From DAOUJH01 sp965116555 (GTDB taxonomy: Bacteria; Chloroflexota; Dehalococcoidia; Lucifugimonadales; QGNO01): 64,000 nt of DNA. The notes below the pieces were generated by a model. The model was given only the letters and a program-made list of their open reading frames with translations. It ran no database searches and was not told where the DNA came from. Each line of letters starts with the position of its first letter. Positions within the stretch are counted from its first letter, which is position 1. The stretch lies in the NCBI GenBank assembly GCA_965116555.1, contig OZ220698.1:372001-436000 (forward strand), read 5' to 3'. Made by a program: the position numbers and the translations under genes. Below are positions 24,151-32,845 of the stretch, one piece after another.

Positions 24151-25911
24151 TTAAACGTCAGGCTGGTCGTCGTAGTAGCGCGACGTGAAGAGCAGCCCGT
24201 CGTGGCGGATAGCCCACGTATGCGCGTACAAGGTCTCCGAAGACCTGGTGTTGGGGAAGACGAAGCTGACCCAGAGGCCTTCCTCCGTGGCCGCCGCCAT
24301 CTCTTCGCCAACCTTCCGGACGCGGCCGAGGTCTTTCAAGTCGGTGCCTATTAGATGTGGAGCGAGGACAGCGACGCGCACAACGTCGTTCTCATCAGCC
24401 ATGGTCAAGCTCCACTGGCCGTCAACGCTCTCCTGGCTGTTGTAATGGGCGATGGTGGCGTCCAATCCGTTGGCCTGGTAGTACTCTATGGCCTTCTGCA
24501 CATACGCCTTGGTATGCCCCGCCGGGTCTTCCACCTGAACGTAGTAGCCGGAGGCGAAGAGCATTCCGTCATGGCGCACGGCGTAGCCCACCTTGGGAAC
24601 TTCCTTCAGTGTCACCGGATGAGGCCAGAGGTACTCCACCCAGACTCCTTCGCCGCCGTCGGCGGCCTTGGCCAGCTCCTTGCCCAGTTCGTAACCGTCG
24701 GAACCGACCACGTCCTTGATGTCAGTCCCTATCAAGCGGGAGATCAGTGGATGGACATGGTAGATGTCGTTTTCGTCGGTGGCGAAGAGATACCACTCGC
24801 CCTCGAAGCTGGCGACGCTGTTGTAGTAGTTGAGCATGGATTCCAAGCCTTCGCTCTCATAGCGTTCTATGGCCTGGGTCACGTACTGGACAGTGTATTC
24901 TCTTGGGTTGGCGTCACGCCAGGCCGGGGGGCCCGTCTCGGGCTCACCGGCGTAGTAGCCGGAGGCAAAAATCAGCCCGTCGTGGCGGATGGCCCAAGTG
25001 ACCTTTTGCTGTTCCTTTCGGGAAACCGGATGAGGCCACAGGTATTCCACCCACGCGCCTTCCTCCGTGGCTTGAGCTATCTCCTTACCCAGTTCCTGCC
25101 CGTCGGAGCCGACCACATCCTTGATGTCGGTGCCGATGAGGTGGGGGAAGATGGGATGGGCCAGGTAAATGTCATCCTGGCCGATGAGGAACAGGTAAAA
25201 CTGTCCGTCCAGGCTGTCCTGGCCGTTGTAGTGGGTGATGACGGCGTCGAGACCGTCACTTTCGTATTTGGCTATGGCCTTGTCCACGTATTCCTTGACG
25301 GAATCCGCTACATCCTCCACCAAGGCCGAATGGCTGGAAGAGAACACAAGACCGCCGTGAAGTACGATGAACACTCGCCTTGGTTCTTCCTGTTTGGTCA
25401 CCGGGTTTACGCCCTGAGTCGTAATCCATAAACCCTCCTCGGTGGCAGCTTCTACTAGCTGCGTGAGGCCGGCAAATGCCGAGCCCGGGCCAACGTATTG
25501 GCCTTCCAGAGCGGGAATGTTCCGGTATACCAGCAACCTGCTTTCGGCTTCGTCTAGTAGGATCAGCGTCCGCCCGTTTTCAGTGCCTGCCTCACTCTTG
25601 TAGAACTCAACGGTGGCGTCCCGGCCGTTCTCTCCGTAGTATTCTATGGCCGTCGTGACGAAGGCCAGTGTTAGGGCGTCGTCGTCCATCGGAGCGGGTT
25701 CCGGTGTAGGGGTGGCCGTGGGTTCCGGCATCGGCTCGGGAGTTGCGGTGGCGGTGGGCGTCGGTGTTGGAGAAGGGTCGTCGCCACAGGCAACTGCAAA
25801 CAGTGCCATGGAAGCCGCGACCAGAATCAATAACAATGCACTCACACCGACTGGTACTCGTCGGCTCCTTAATCCATTCACCCGCGGTTTGCTCTCTCGC
25901 TTAGTTAGCAA
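24151..25911 (-). CDS. Lipoprotein with four tandem Cache-like sensor modules
   Basis: 586 residues. A basic N-terminus, hydrophobic segment and lipobox-like FAVAC are followed by a Thr/Pro/Glu linker, then four repeats of about 120 residues. Each repeat has an A(I)xYY/Exx(G)LDA helix, xHYNxxxSxDGQ, an HPxxxxLIGTDxKDVVGSDG loop and a WVEYLWPHP...RHDGLxFASGYY ending; the first is the most diverged. This pattern matches single Cache domains that bind small organic ligands in chemoreceptors and histidine kinases. Here no kinase or chemotaxis output follows, so it may be a surface binding protein. Start is TTG at 25909-25911 with AGGAGA 9 bases upstream. Confidence 0.8.
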   Translation of the reverse strand: MLTKRESKPRVNGLRSRRVPVGVSALLLILVAASMALFAVACGDDPSPTPTPTATATPEPMPEPTATPTPEPAPMDDDALTLAFVTTAIEYYGENGRDATVEFYKSEAGTENGRTLILLDEAESRLLVYRNIPALEGQYVGPGSAFAGLTQLVEAATEEGLWITTQGVNPVTKQEEPRRVFIVLHGGLVFSSSHSALVEDVADSVKEYVDKAIAKYESDGLDAVITHYNGQDSLDGQFYLFLIGQDDIYLAHPIFPHLIGTDIKDVVGSDGQELGKEIAQATEEGAWVEYLWPHPVSRKEQQKVTWAIRHDGLIFASGYYAGEPETGPPAWRDANPREYTVQYVTQAIERYESEGLESMLNYYNSVASFEGEWYLFATDENDIYHVHPLISRLIGTDIKDVVGSDGYELGKELAKAADGGEGVWVEYLWPHPVTLKEVPKVGYAVRHDGMLFASGYYVQVEDPAGHTKAYVQKAIEYYQANGLDATIAHYNSQESVDGQWSLTMADENDVVRVAVLAPHLIGTDLKDLGRVRKVGEEMAAATEEGLWVSFVFPNTRSSETLYAHTWAIRHDGLLFTSRYYDDQPDV

Positions 25912-26027
25912 AATTAACTCTCTCCTAGAAATGTATTATTGATATATCGTATCATGGCTGTCGACTGTTGGGTTGGCAATGTCGCAGTGTCTCAAAAGAG
26001 CGTTGCGATTCCATAGGTACTAGCTTA

Positions 26028-27764
26028 ATGTTCCGAAAAGCCCAGGGGCGACCTGAACTCCTTTACGAACCGGATGAGAAGTGTCCGCCGCTACTGGCGA
26101 TAACCTCGGCTTTACAGATATTCATACCCAACACCATTGGCCTTGTCATGCTGGCTGCACTGGTGGTGCGGGCATCCGGTGAGTCGGAAACCTATCTATC
26201 GTGGGTGACATTTACCGTGCTGGCAGTTACCGGAGCCAGTATGATCCTACAGTCCCTCAGGCTGCGGTATTTGGGTTCAGGCCGCCTCATTGTTGCAAAC
26301 TTCAATGTTCCTTTTTTGGCGGTTTGCGCTTTGGCGCTTCATGTCGGCGGCCCCGGTTTGCTGGCCAGCTTGGTGTTGGTTTCCACCCTGGTCCAGTCCG
26401 TTTTGACCCTACGCCTTGCCTCGCTTCGCCGTATATTTACACAGACGGTGGGCGGAGTAGTGATTATGCTGGTGGCGATCTCTGCCATGCCTTTCATCAT
26501 CAGCAGAGCGGTTATTCCGCCGGAAGGACAATCTGCGGTAGTTTTCTTGGCGCCGGGAATGGCAGCTCTGGCGGCTGGTATCCTTATATCCCTACAAGAC
26601 ACGCCGGTCTGGCGTATGTGGATTTTGCCAATCACCGTAGCCGTAGGTCTGATTGTGGCCGTGCCACTGGGCTTTTACGATACTGATATCATAATTGACA
26701 CTCCATGGCTGCGCCTGCCCCATTTCGGCTGGCCAGGGCTGAACCTGAACTTTAGCGCGGATTTTTGGGCACTGCTTCCGGTTTTTGTGTTTGTGAATCT
26801 CACCGCTTTTATGAAAGCGGTGGGAGACCTTTCGGTAATTTACCGCGCTTCATACCGGAATCAATCGGCCATTGACTTCCGCACGGTGCAGGGTGGCTTG
26901 AACGTGTATGGGGTGGGCACTTTTCTTTCCGGCCTCTTGGGGACCTTACCCGTCGCTGCGCCGTGGGCAACCACCGTTGTTTACATTGGCTTTACCGGAG
27001 TCGCCGCCAAGAGCGTCGGGATATACCTGGGACTGTTGACCATAGCAATCGCCTCCTTTTCCAAGTTGCTTGCCATATTGGTCGCCATTCCCACCCCGGT
27101 GGTTAGCGCGGTGTACGTCATCATTTTCGGTATGCTTTTTGTAGAAGGTGCGAAAACGGTATTTGCGGGCCAGGTTGACCATAAGAAGGCTGCCATTGCC
27201 GGCGTTTCCATGGTATTGGGCATGTCCGCGGGGGCTATCAGCGGACTATTTGAAGGGATAACCATTCACCTGGTGAGCAATCCTATTGTCGTCGGCGGTA
27301 TGGCGGCCATAGGCATGACCATATTCACTGAATTGTCAGGTTTTCGCGCTAAGAAGCTAAGGGTTGACTTGTCCGAATCCTCACTACACGCCTTTGACGA
27401 TTTTCTCCTCCAGTTTGCCGACGGACATTCTTGGACGGAAGAAGGTAAAAACCGTCTGCGCCTGGTAGGGGAGGAGGTTATCTTGAGCCTGCTCAATGAA
27501 GAAAGCGATGGCCCTGCCGAGCAGAAGCGCAGGTTGGTCGCCACAATCCGTCCTGACAGCGGTTCGGCTGAGATTGAAATCGTGGTCGCTTCGGACGACG
27601 CCATCCAGGGGAATATCGAAAACCGCATAGCGTATCTGGGGGACGGCCACGCGCTGGAAGACGAACAGCAATTGTCCGTTCGCATCCTGCGCCACTACGC
27701 CTCATCGGTACACCACCGCAAATATTACGGCATAGACATCATCAGCTGCCGCGTGGATAAGTAG
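26028..27764 (+). CDS. NCS2-family permease fused to an RsbW/HATPase-like C-terminal domain
   Basis: 578 residues. The first 430 form a polytopic membrane protein (about 12-14 helices) of the nucleobase:cation symporter-2 type: repeated glycine-rich helices, a GVGTFLSGLLGTLPVAAPW segment and SVGIYLGLLTIAIA. Uracil, xanthine or a related compound would be transported. The last 130 residues are soluble and resemble an anti-sigma/GHKL ATPase: NRLRLVGEEVILSLLNE (N-box-like), IEIVVASDDA, and a final LSVRILRHYASSVHHRKYYG like the end of RsbW. The expected NxxxxA and DxGxG residues are weak, so it may bind rather than hydrolyse a nucleotide. Start ATG 26028 is likely, though its ribosome site is weak. 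Confidence 0.8.
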   Translation: MFRKAQGRPELLYEPDEKCPPLLAITSALQIFIPNTIGLVMLAALVVRASGESETYLSWVTFTVLAVTGASMILQSLRLRYLGSGRLIVANFNVPFLAVCALALHVGGPGLLASLVLVSTLVQSVLTLRLASLRRIFTQTVGGVVIMLVAISAMPFIISRAVIPPEGQSAVVFLAPGMAALAAGILISLQDTPVWRMWILPITVAVGLIVAVPLGFYDTDIIIDTPWLRLPHFGWPGLNLNFSADFWALLPVFVFVNLTAFMKAVGDLSVIYRASYRNQSAIDFRTVQGGLNVYGVGTFLSGLLGTLPVAAPWATTVVYIGFTGVAAKSVGIYLGLLTIAIASFSKLLAILVAIPTPVVSAVYVIIFGMLFVEGAKTVFAGQVDHKKAAIAGVSMVLGMSAGAISGLFEGITIHLVSNPIVVGGMAAIGMTIFTELSGFRAKKLRVDLSESSLHAFDDFLLQFADGHSWTEEGKNRLRLVGEEVILSLLNEESDGPAEQKRRLVATIRPDSGSAEIEIVVASDDAIQGNIENRIAYLGDGHALEDEQQLSVRILRHYASSVHHRKYYGIDIISCRVDK

Positions 27765-27826
27765 TGCTGCAAGGGCTGGCCGCTCCGCCGCGACATGGAG
27801 CAGACCAGCATGGAGACGCATAGCGT

Positions 27827-29314
27827 ATGGCCAACATTTGGGTGATATTCGGCTTTGCCGTGTATTTCGGCATGCTGATTGCCATTGCGGTGGTGGGCGC
27901 TCGCCGGATGCGGAACATGGCGGACTACGCGCTCGGCGGGCGACGGCTGAGCAGTTTCACCGCAGCGCTGAGCACCGGGTCGTCAACTACCAGCGCGTGG
28001 ACAATGCTGGCGCTGCCGGCGCTGGCCTTCACCGGAGGACTCGTCGAGTTGTGGGTGCCGGTCTGCGCAGCCATCGGTGTCTGGTTGAGCTGGACGCTTT
28101 TGGCCAAGCGGTTGCGGCGATTTACCATAGCGGCGGACAACGCGGTGACCATTCCGGAGTTCATGGAGCGCCGCTTTGGCGATGCTACGGGAACGCTGCG
28201 GTCGGTATCCGGACTGATCACCATACTGTTTGTTATTTTCTACGTGAGCTCCGGGCTTGTCGGCGGCTCAAAGCTGCTGGAGGAGATATTCGGACTCAAC
28301 CTCACCGCAGGTGTAATCTTGACGCTCTTCACGGTTGCTACGTACACGTTGATCGGTGGATTCATGGCCGTCTCCAGGACGGACGTGTCGCAGGCATTGC
28401 TAATGCTGGTGAGCCTAGCGGTGCTGGTGGTCACTATGTTCATTGTGACGAATCAGCCGCTGTCGCACGTTGGCCCCGAGGCCGTTGGGTTCTTTAACCC
28501 CTTCACCCTCACGGACGGCTCGCCCGTGACGCTGAGCTTCGCGCTCTCGGCGTCGGGCTGGGTGATCGGAGGCCTGGGAGCGCACCGGATATTGCAGCGG
28601 TTTATGGCAATTGAACGCGAGGATAAGATCCCTCAGGGGCGCAGCATTGCCGTTGTGTGGCTGGTGACTGTGTACCTTCTGGCCTTTGTTGTTGGCGTCC
28701 TCGCGCGTCCTGCCCTGTTTGAAGCCGGCATGCTGGGAGAAGTCGCGGATTCGGAGCGTGTCTACTTTGTGGTCTCTGAGGCCTTCTTTCACCCCGTGGT
28801 GCTGGGGGCGTTGCTCACGGCAGTCATCGCGGCGGTAATGAGTACGGCGGACTCGCAGCTTCTCCTGGCATCGGCGATTGCGACGGAAGACGTGCCCCTG
28901 CTCAAGCGGGTGGCTATGGGGCTGGAGGCCAACGCCCGTGTCTGGATGGGACGAGGGATGTTGCTGGTCATAGGCGTTTTCTCGGCGATGCTCTCAATCT
29001 GGTTCCCGGACTCCATATTCGACCTGGTGAGCTTTGCCTGGGGTGGAATGGGGGCCGCGTTCGGTCCGGTGATGCTGCTTGGCTTGTACTGGCGCAGATT
29101 CAACGCCTGGGGTGCGGGAACTGCGGTTGTAATTGGGACTTTGGTGGCAACGTTGTGGCAGTTCCTCAGCGGCGGCCCGGGCGGCATGTGGGACATCCAG
29201 CCCGCAACGCCCGCCTTCGTCATCTCTATAGCCTCGTCCATAGGGGCCACGCTGCTGACGCGGCCTCCGTCGCGGCCCGTTGTGCAGCTGTTCGACAGGG
29301 TGAATGCGACCTAG
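27827..29314 (+). CDS. Sodium:solute symporter (SSS family)
   Basis: 495 residues with about 13 membrane helices. The family features are GRRLSSFTAALSTGSSTTSAWTM in helix 2, part of the Na+/substrate site, and GLVGGSKLLEE in the middle. It resembles PutP/PanF symporters, importing an organic solute with sodium; the substrate is not evident. It lies 63 bases after the NCS2 permease on the same strand and ends about 90 bases before the cobalamin riboswitch, which belongs to the following operon. Confidence 0.9.
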   Translation: MANIWVIFGFAVYFGMLIAIAVVGARRMRNMADYALGGRRLSSFTAALSTGSSTTSAWTMLALPALAFTGGLVELWVPVCAAIGVWLSWTLLAKRLRRFTIAADNAVTIPEFMERRFGDATGTLRSVSGLITILFVIFYVSSGLVGGSKLLEEIFGLNLTAGVILTLFTVATYTLIGGFMAVSRTDVSQALLMLVSLAVLVVTMFIVTNQPLSHVGPEAVGFFNPFTLTDGSPVTLSFALSASGWVIGGLGAHRILQRFMAIEREDKIPQGRSIAVVWLVTVYLLAFVVGVLARPALFEAGMLGEVADSERVYFVVSEAFFHPVVLGALLTAVIAAVMSTADSQLLLASAIATEDVPLLKRVAMGLEANARVWMGRGMLLVIGVFSAMLSIWFPDSIFDLVSFAWGGMGAAFGPVMLLGLYWRRFNAWGAGTAVVIGTLVATLWQFLSGGPGGMWDIQPATPAFVISIASSIGATLLTRPPSRPVVQLFDRVNAT

Positions 29315-29404
29315 AGTATCGGGGCGGGCTCATGCGCATTGCTTGGCTTGACAGCCATCTGGCGACGCCATACCATCCCTCCAGCACGAACATAAAACCA
29401 CTGC

Positions 29405-29564
29405 CCGTTCAGGTGCCCCTTAGGGAGAATAGGGAAGGCGGTGAGAGTCCGCCACGGTAGCGCCACTGTAAGCGGGGTTTGGGGCCGTAGCCCACTGTCG
29501 GAGTCCGATTGGAAGGAATACGGCGAACTAATCCACCCGCGAGTCAGGAGACCTGCCTGAACGG
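29405..29564 (+). ncRNA. Cobalamin riboswitch
   Basis: The aptamer's closing stem P1 is perfect: CCGTTCAGG (29405-29413) with CCTGAACGG (29556-29564). Inside are the conserved GGTGCC and GGGAA near the 5' side, GCCACTG (29462-29468) and the B12 box (GAGTCAGGAGACCTGCC, 29541-29557). It controls the downstream cobTS operon by sensing adenosylcobalamin or a related form. Confidence 0.95.
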
Positions 29565-29635
29565 AAGGTGACTGCTCTCCGCAGTAGAGAGGGTCCCTCA
29601 GTCGTCGGGCACAGTCCCCGAGCAGAGCGAAAACC

Positions 29636-29671
29636 AACACCTCCAGCGGAGAGCCGCCGGAGGTGTTTTTT
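29636..29671 (+). terminator. Expression-platform hairpin containing the cobT ribosome site
   Basis: AACACCTCC (29636-29644) pairs with GGAGGTGTT (29659-29667), with an inner GCGG/CCGC stem and AGAG loop, followed by six T. It is an intrinsic terminator and also hides GGAGGTG, the only good ribosome site for cobT (ATG at 29675). Ligand-bound riboswitch would therefore stop transcription and mask initiation together. Confidence 0.85.
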
Positions 29672-29674
29672 GCT

Positions 29675-30754
29675 ATGAAACTCCATGACGTGGTAGCGCG
29701 CATCAGCCCGGCAGATCTCCGGGCCAAGCGTACGGCTGAGCTTCAACAGGACCGCCTGACCAAACCGCCGGGTAGTCTGGGCCGGCTGGAAGACCTGTCT
29801 GTACAGCTTGCAGGGATTTTTCGGACCGAAAGCCCTGCGCCGACCGGTAAGACAATAGTTGTTGCCGCTGCCGACCACGGGGTGGTCTCACAAGGGGTCA
29901 CCGGTTATCCCCAAGAGGTTACCGCGCAGATGCTGCGAAATATTCTCACGGGCGGCGCGGCGATCAGCGTCATGGCGCGGAATGCCGGCGTCAATCTGGT
30001 CGCTGTCGATGCCGGTGTGGCCACGCCTCTGTCCCGCCATCCCGACCTGAGAGTAGTCGGCGTTGGGAAGGGAACAGCCGACATCACCCAAGGCCCGGCC
30101 ATGACTCGTGAGCAGGCCGAGACATGTATCAGCGCGGGAGTCCGCATCGCACTGGAGGCTGCCGAGAACGGAGCCGACATCATCGGCACCGGCGATATGG
30201 GGATCGGCAACTCCACAGTGTCCAGCGCCATAGTCGCAGCCCTGACACACAGGCCGCCAAGCGACACCACAGGTCGAGGAACAGGACGAAACGACCACGA
30301 GTTGGCGCACAAGATAGCCGTGGTTGAACGCGCCCTGGAGGTCAATCGCCCTGATCCTAGCGACGGGTTGGACGTGCTCACAAAGGTTGGCGGATTTGAG
30401 ATCGGCGTGCTGGCAGGTGTGGTGCTTGGAGGCGCGCTTGCCCGTAGGGTTGTAGTGCTCGACGGCTTCATTTCCGGCGCAGCGGCTCTCATAGCACACA
30501 GTCTGTGCCCAAGCGTCGTAGACTATTTGGTTGCCGCCCACCTTTCGGCTGAACGGGGGCATCGAATAGTGCTGTCTCACATGGGTTTGCGGCCTCTCTT
30601 GGACCTGGGCATGAGGTTGGGTGAGGGCACAGGCGCAGTGCTGGCTATGGGGATCATCGAAGCCGCTGCGGCGTGTCTCACCGGTATGGCGACATTTACC
30701 GAGGCTGGTGTCTCCAACAGGGAATCAGGGGATACCGAAGGGTGGCAGTGTTGA
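29675..30754 (+). CDS. cobT: Nicotinate-nucleotide-dimethylbenzimidazole phosphoribosyltransferase
   Basis: 359 residues. Signature motifs are DRLTKPPGSLGRLEDL near the start, AAADHGVV and GDMGIGNSTVSSA, which bind the nucleotide and base. CobT activates a lower-ligand base as its alpha-ribotide for cobalamin assembly. ATG 29675 was chosen over an upstream GTG at 29663, since GGAGGTG lies 9 bases upstream of it and the GTG is inside the terminator stem. First gene of a riboswitch-controlled set cobT-cobS-phosphatase-cobU; it overlaps cobS by a few bases. Confidence 0.95.
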   Translation: MKLHDVVARISPADLRAKRTAELQQDRLTKPPGSLGRLEDLSVQLAGIFRTESPAPTGKTIVVAAADHGVVSQGVTGYPQEVTAQMLRNILTGGAAISVMARNAGVNLVAVDAGVATPLSRHPDLRVVGVGKGTADITQGPAMTREQAETCISAGVRIALEAAENGADIIGTGDMGIGNSTVSSAIVAALTHRPPSDTTGRGTGRNDHELAHKIAVVERALEVNRPDPSDGLDVLTKVGGFEIGVLAGVVLGGALARRVVVLDGFISGAAALIAHSLCPSVVDYLVAAHLSAERGHRIVLSHMGLRPLLDLGMRLGEGTGAVLAMGIIEAAAACLTGMATFTEAGVSNRESGDTEGWQC

Positions 30755-31512
30755 GGAGCTTGCGGCTTGCCATAGGGTTCCTGACCATCCTTCCGGTTGC
30801 GCCGCGTGACGCGACGCGTATGGGTCCGGCGCGGGCCTACTTTCCCTTGGTAGGTTTGGCATTGGGGGCTTTGTTGGCGGCGCTTGATTTCGTGGCCAGG
30901 CAGGCCCTGCCATCGCTGGCAGTCGGCGCTATTCTGGTCGTGGCGTTGCTTGTGCTAACGCGGGCTATACACACCGAAGGGTTCATGGATGCCTGCGATG
31001 GGCTGTTCGGCGGGTACAGCCGTTCGGAGCGGCTTGAGATCCTCCGAGACAGCCGCGTGGGTGCGTTCGCCGTGGCTGGAGGCATCAGCCTGCTGCTCTT
31101 GAAGTGGACTCTCCTCACGGCCACCTCCGACGAGGCGCGCGCAGGCCTGGTGATCATGTTCCCATGCCTGTCGCGGCTTGGAATGCTGTCGACCATGCAT
31201 GCCTTTGCCTACGTCAGAGAGGATGGAATCGGTACAGCCTTTCAGGTGGGATCCGGACGCTGGCAGGTTGTGTTCGGCCTTGCTACCGGCGCTGCGGCGG
31301 GAGGGCCGCTCCTTGGAGCCGCTGGGTTAGTGCTTATGGGTGCGGCCATCGGCGTATCCTTGGCCTTGGGCAAGTGGATTTCAGGGATGCTGGGGGGCAT
31401 GACAGGCGATACCTTCGGCGCCGTGAACGAGGTGGCGGAAGTGATGGTGCTGCTGCTGGGTGTTGCCCTGATCAACTTGGTTCCCGAGTTGTACCAGGTG
31501 TCTTTGTGGTAA
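30748..31512 (+). CDS. cobS: Adenosylcobinamide-GDP ribazoletransferase
   Basis: About 254 residues, a polytopic membrane enzyme with six or more helices. Hallmarks are FLTILPV at the N-terminus and HTEGFMDACDGLFGGYSRSERLEILRDSRVGAF, including the metal-binding DACDGLF, and GDTFGAVNE near the end. It joins adenosylcobinamide-GDP to alpha-ribazole phosphate, the last assembly step. Of several possible starts (GTG 30742, GTG 30748, TTG 30751) GTG 30748 is best placed after GAAGGG, overlapping the end of cobT by 7 bases, which implies translational coupling. Confidence 0.92.
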   Translation: MLRSLRLAIGFLTILPVAPRDATRMGPARAYFPLVGLALGALLAALDFVARQALPSLAVGAILVVALLVLTRAIHTEGFMDACDGLFGGYSRSERLEILRDSRVGAFAVAGGISLLLLKWTLLTATSDEARAGLVIMFPCLSRLGMLSTMHAFAYVREDGIGTAFQVGSGRWQVVFGLATGAAAGGPLLGAAGLVLMGAAIGVSLALGKWISGMLGGMTGDTFGAVNEVAEVMVLLLGVALINLVPELYQVSLW

Positions 31513-31526
31513 ACGGGAGATAAGAG

Positions 31527-32147
31527 TTGGGCGCGTGGTACCTGGTGAGACACGGCGAGACCGGCTGGAACCGGAACGGGAGGATTCAGGGCCATACGGA
31601 TGTGCCCCTCAATGAGCATGGCAGGCGGCAAATGACGATGCTGGCGAAGAGACTCGCCCGATGCAACTTCTCGGCTGTGTACACCAGCGACCTCTCCCGC
31701 GCGACAGAAAGCGCTGAGACGATAGTTGAAGGCCGCGAGTCCTCCATCCAGACCGACTCGGACCTGCGTGAGTTCTCCTACGGTGAGTGGGAAGGCCTCA
31801 CCTTCAAAGAGGTCGAGGCCCTTTACCCAGAGGTCCTGGCCCAGCGTATGAGCTTGGGTCACAACTCATTTGCCGCTCCGGGTGGCGAGGACTCGGCCCA
31901 AATGCTTGACCGTATCCGGCGCTTCTATGCCAGCGTCCTGAAACGGCATGACGACGCCGAGGATATTCTGATTGTGGCCCACGGGGGATCGCTTCGGGCT
32001 CTTCTCGTATGTCTGCTCGGCTTGACCGACGACTACTTGTGGAGGTTTCAGGTTGACTGTGCAAGTATCTCCATTATCGTCAACCACCCCAACGGACGCG
32101 TTTTGGAACTATTGAACGACACCGGCCATCTAACCACAGTGGCCTGA
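31527..32147 (+). CDS. Histidine phosphatase family protein (putative alpha-ribazole phosphatase)
   Basis: 206 residues. The catalytic LVRHGETGWNRNGRIQGHTDVPL motif and the later VAHGGSLRALL (second histidine) mark the phosphoglycerate mutase-like superfamily. Position between cobS and cobU suggests the CobC role, removing phosphate from alpha-ribazole-5'-phosphate or the cobalamin-phosphate product, but sequence alone cannot separate this from other phosphatases. Start is a TTG with GGGAG 7 bases upstream. Confidence 0.85.
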   Translation: MGAWYLVRHGETGWNRNGRIQGHTDVPLNEHGRRQMTMLAKRLARCNFSAVYTSDLSRATESAETIVEGRESSIQTDSDLREFSYGEWEGLTFKEVEALYPEVLAQRMSLGHNSFAAPGGEDSAQMLDRIRRFYASVLKRHDDAEDILIVAHGGSLRALLVCLLGLTDDYLWRFQVDCASISIIVNHPNGRVLELLNDTGHLTTVA

Positions 32148-32158
32148 GGGAGCGGAAC

Positions 32159-32731
32159 ATGAGCAAGCGACTAACCTTGATTATGGGAGGCGTTCGATCT
32201 GGAAAGAGCAGCCATGCTCAACGGCTGGCTACCAGTGGTGAGCGCGTCCTCTTCGTGGCCACTGCGGAGGCCGGTGACCAGGAGATGAAGGCCCGCATCG
32301 AGGCTCACCAACGGGCTCGCCCGCCGAGGTGGGATACTGTCGAAGAGCCTATCGACCTTGTCGGCGCACTGACGCCGTTGTTGCACCGTTACGACACGGT
32401 GTTGCTCGACTGCCTGACCATGTGGGTCAGCAATCTGCTGTTGAGTGGCTCGGAAACAGCTTCGGCGCGGGGCGGTATCCTCTCGGAAGCACGGAGGCTG
32501 CTCTGCCTCTACCGCGATGGCGACGCCTCCTGGATTGTCGTCAGCAACGAGGTGGGACTCGGCGTCGTGCCCTCAACCGAGCTTGGCCGCGTCTACTCAG
32601 ACGAGCTGGGGCGTGTCAACCAACTCGTAGCAGCGGAGGCCGACGAAGTCTACTTTATGGCTGCCGGGCTGCCACTGCAGATCAAGGCCTCCAATGCGAC
32701 AGGCCACCCCGGTGCCTCGACTGCGTGCTAG
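32159..32731 (+). CDS. cobU: Adenosylcobinamide kinase/guanylyltransferase
   Basis: 190 residues. The P-loop is IMGGVRSGKSSHAQ, followed by FVATAEAGDQEMKARIEAHQ (guanylyl-histidine region), DCLTMWVSNLL and NEVGLGVVP. CobU phosphorylates adenosylcobinamide and adds GMP, supplying the partner for CobS. Last gene of the cobalamin operon, 11 bases after the phosphatase; a GGAG site precedes the ATG. The absence of corrin-ring genes here suggests salvage or late assembly. Confidence 0.94.
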   Translation: MSKRLTLIMGGVRSGKSSHAQRLATSGERVLFVATAEAGDQEMKARIEAHQRARPPRWDTVEEPIDLVGALTPLLHRYDTVLLDCLTMWVSNLLLSGSETASARGGILSEARRLLCLYRDGDASWIVVSNEVGLGVVPSTELGRVYSDELGRVNQLVAAEADEVYFMAAGLPLQIKASNATGHPGASTAC

Positions 32732-32750
32732 ATGCGGCTCAGTCGCGCAA

Positions 32751-32779
32751 TTGACACCCATGAGCAAGGGGTATAGATT
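32751..32779 (+). promoter_or_regulatory. Promoter before the MaoC-like set
   Basis: TTGACA (32751-32756) and TAGATT (32774-32779) are spaced 17 bases apart; an overlapping TATAGA would have only 15. It lies just after cobU and about 70 bases before the first MaoC-like gene. Confidence 0.5.
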
Positions 32780-32845
32780 GCGGAAAAGAGCCGGGTTACC
32801 GGCCAAAAGCGGCCGTATCCGTTTCAGTTGAATGGAGGCAGTCCG

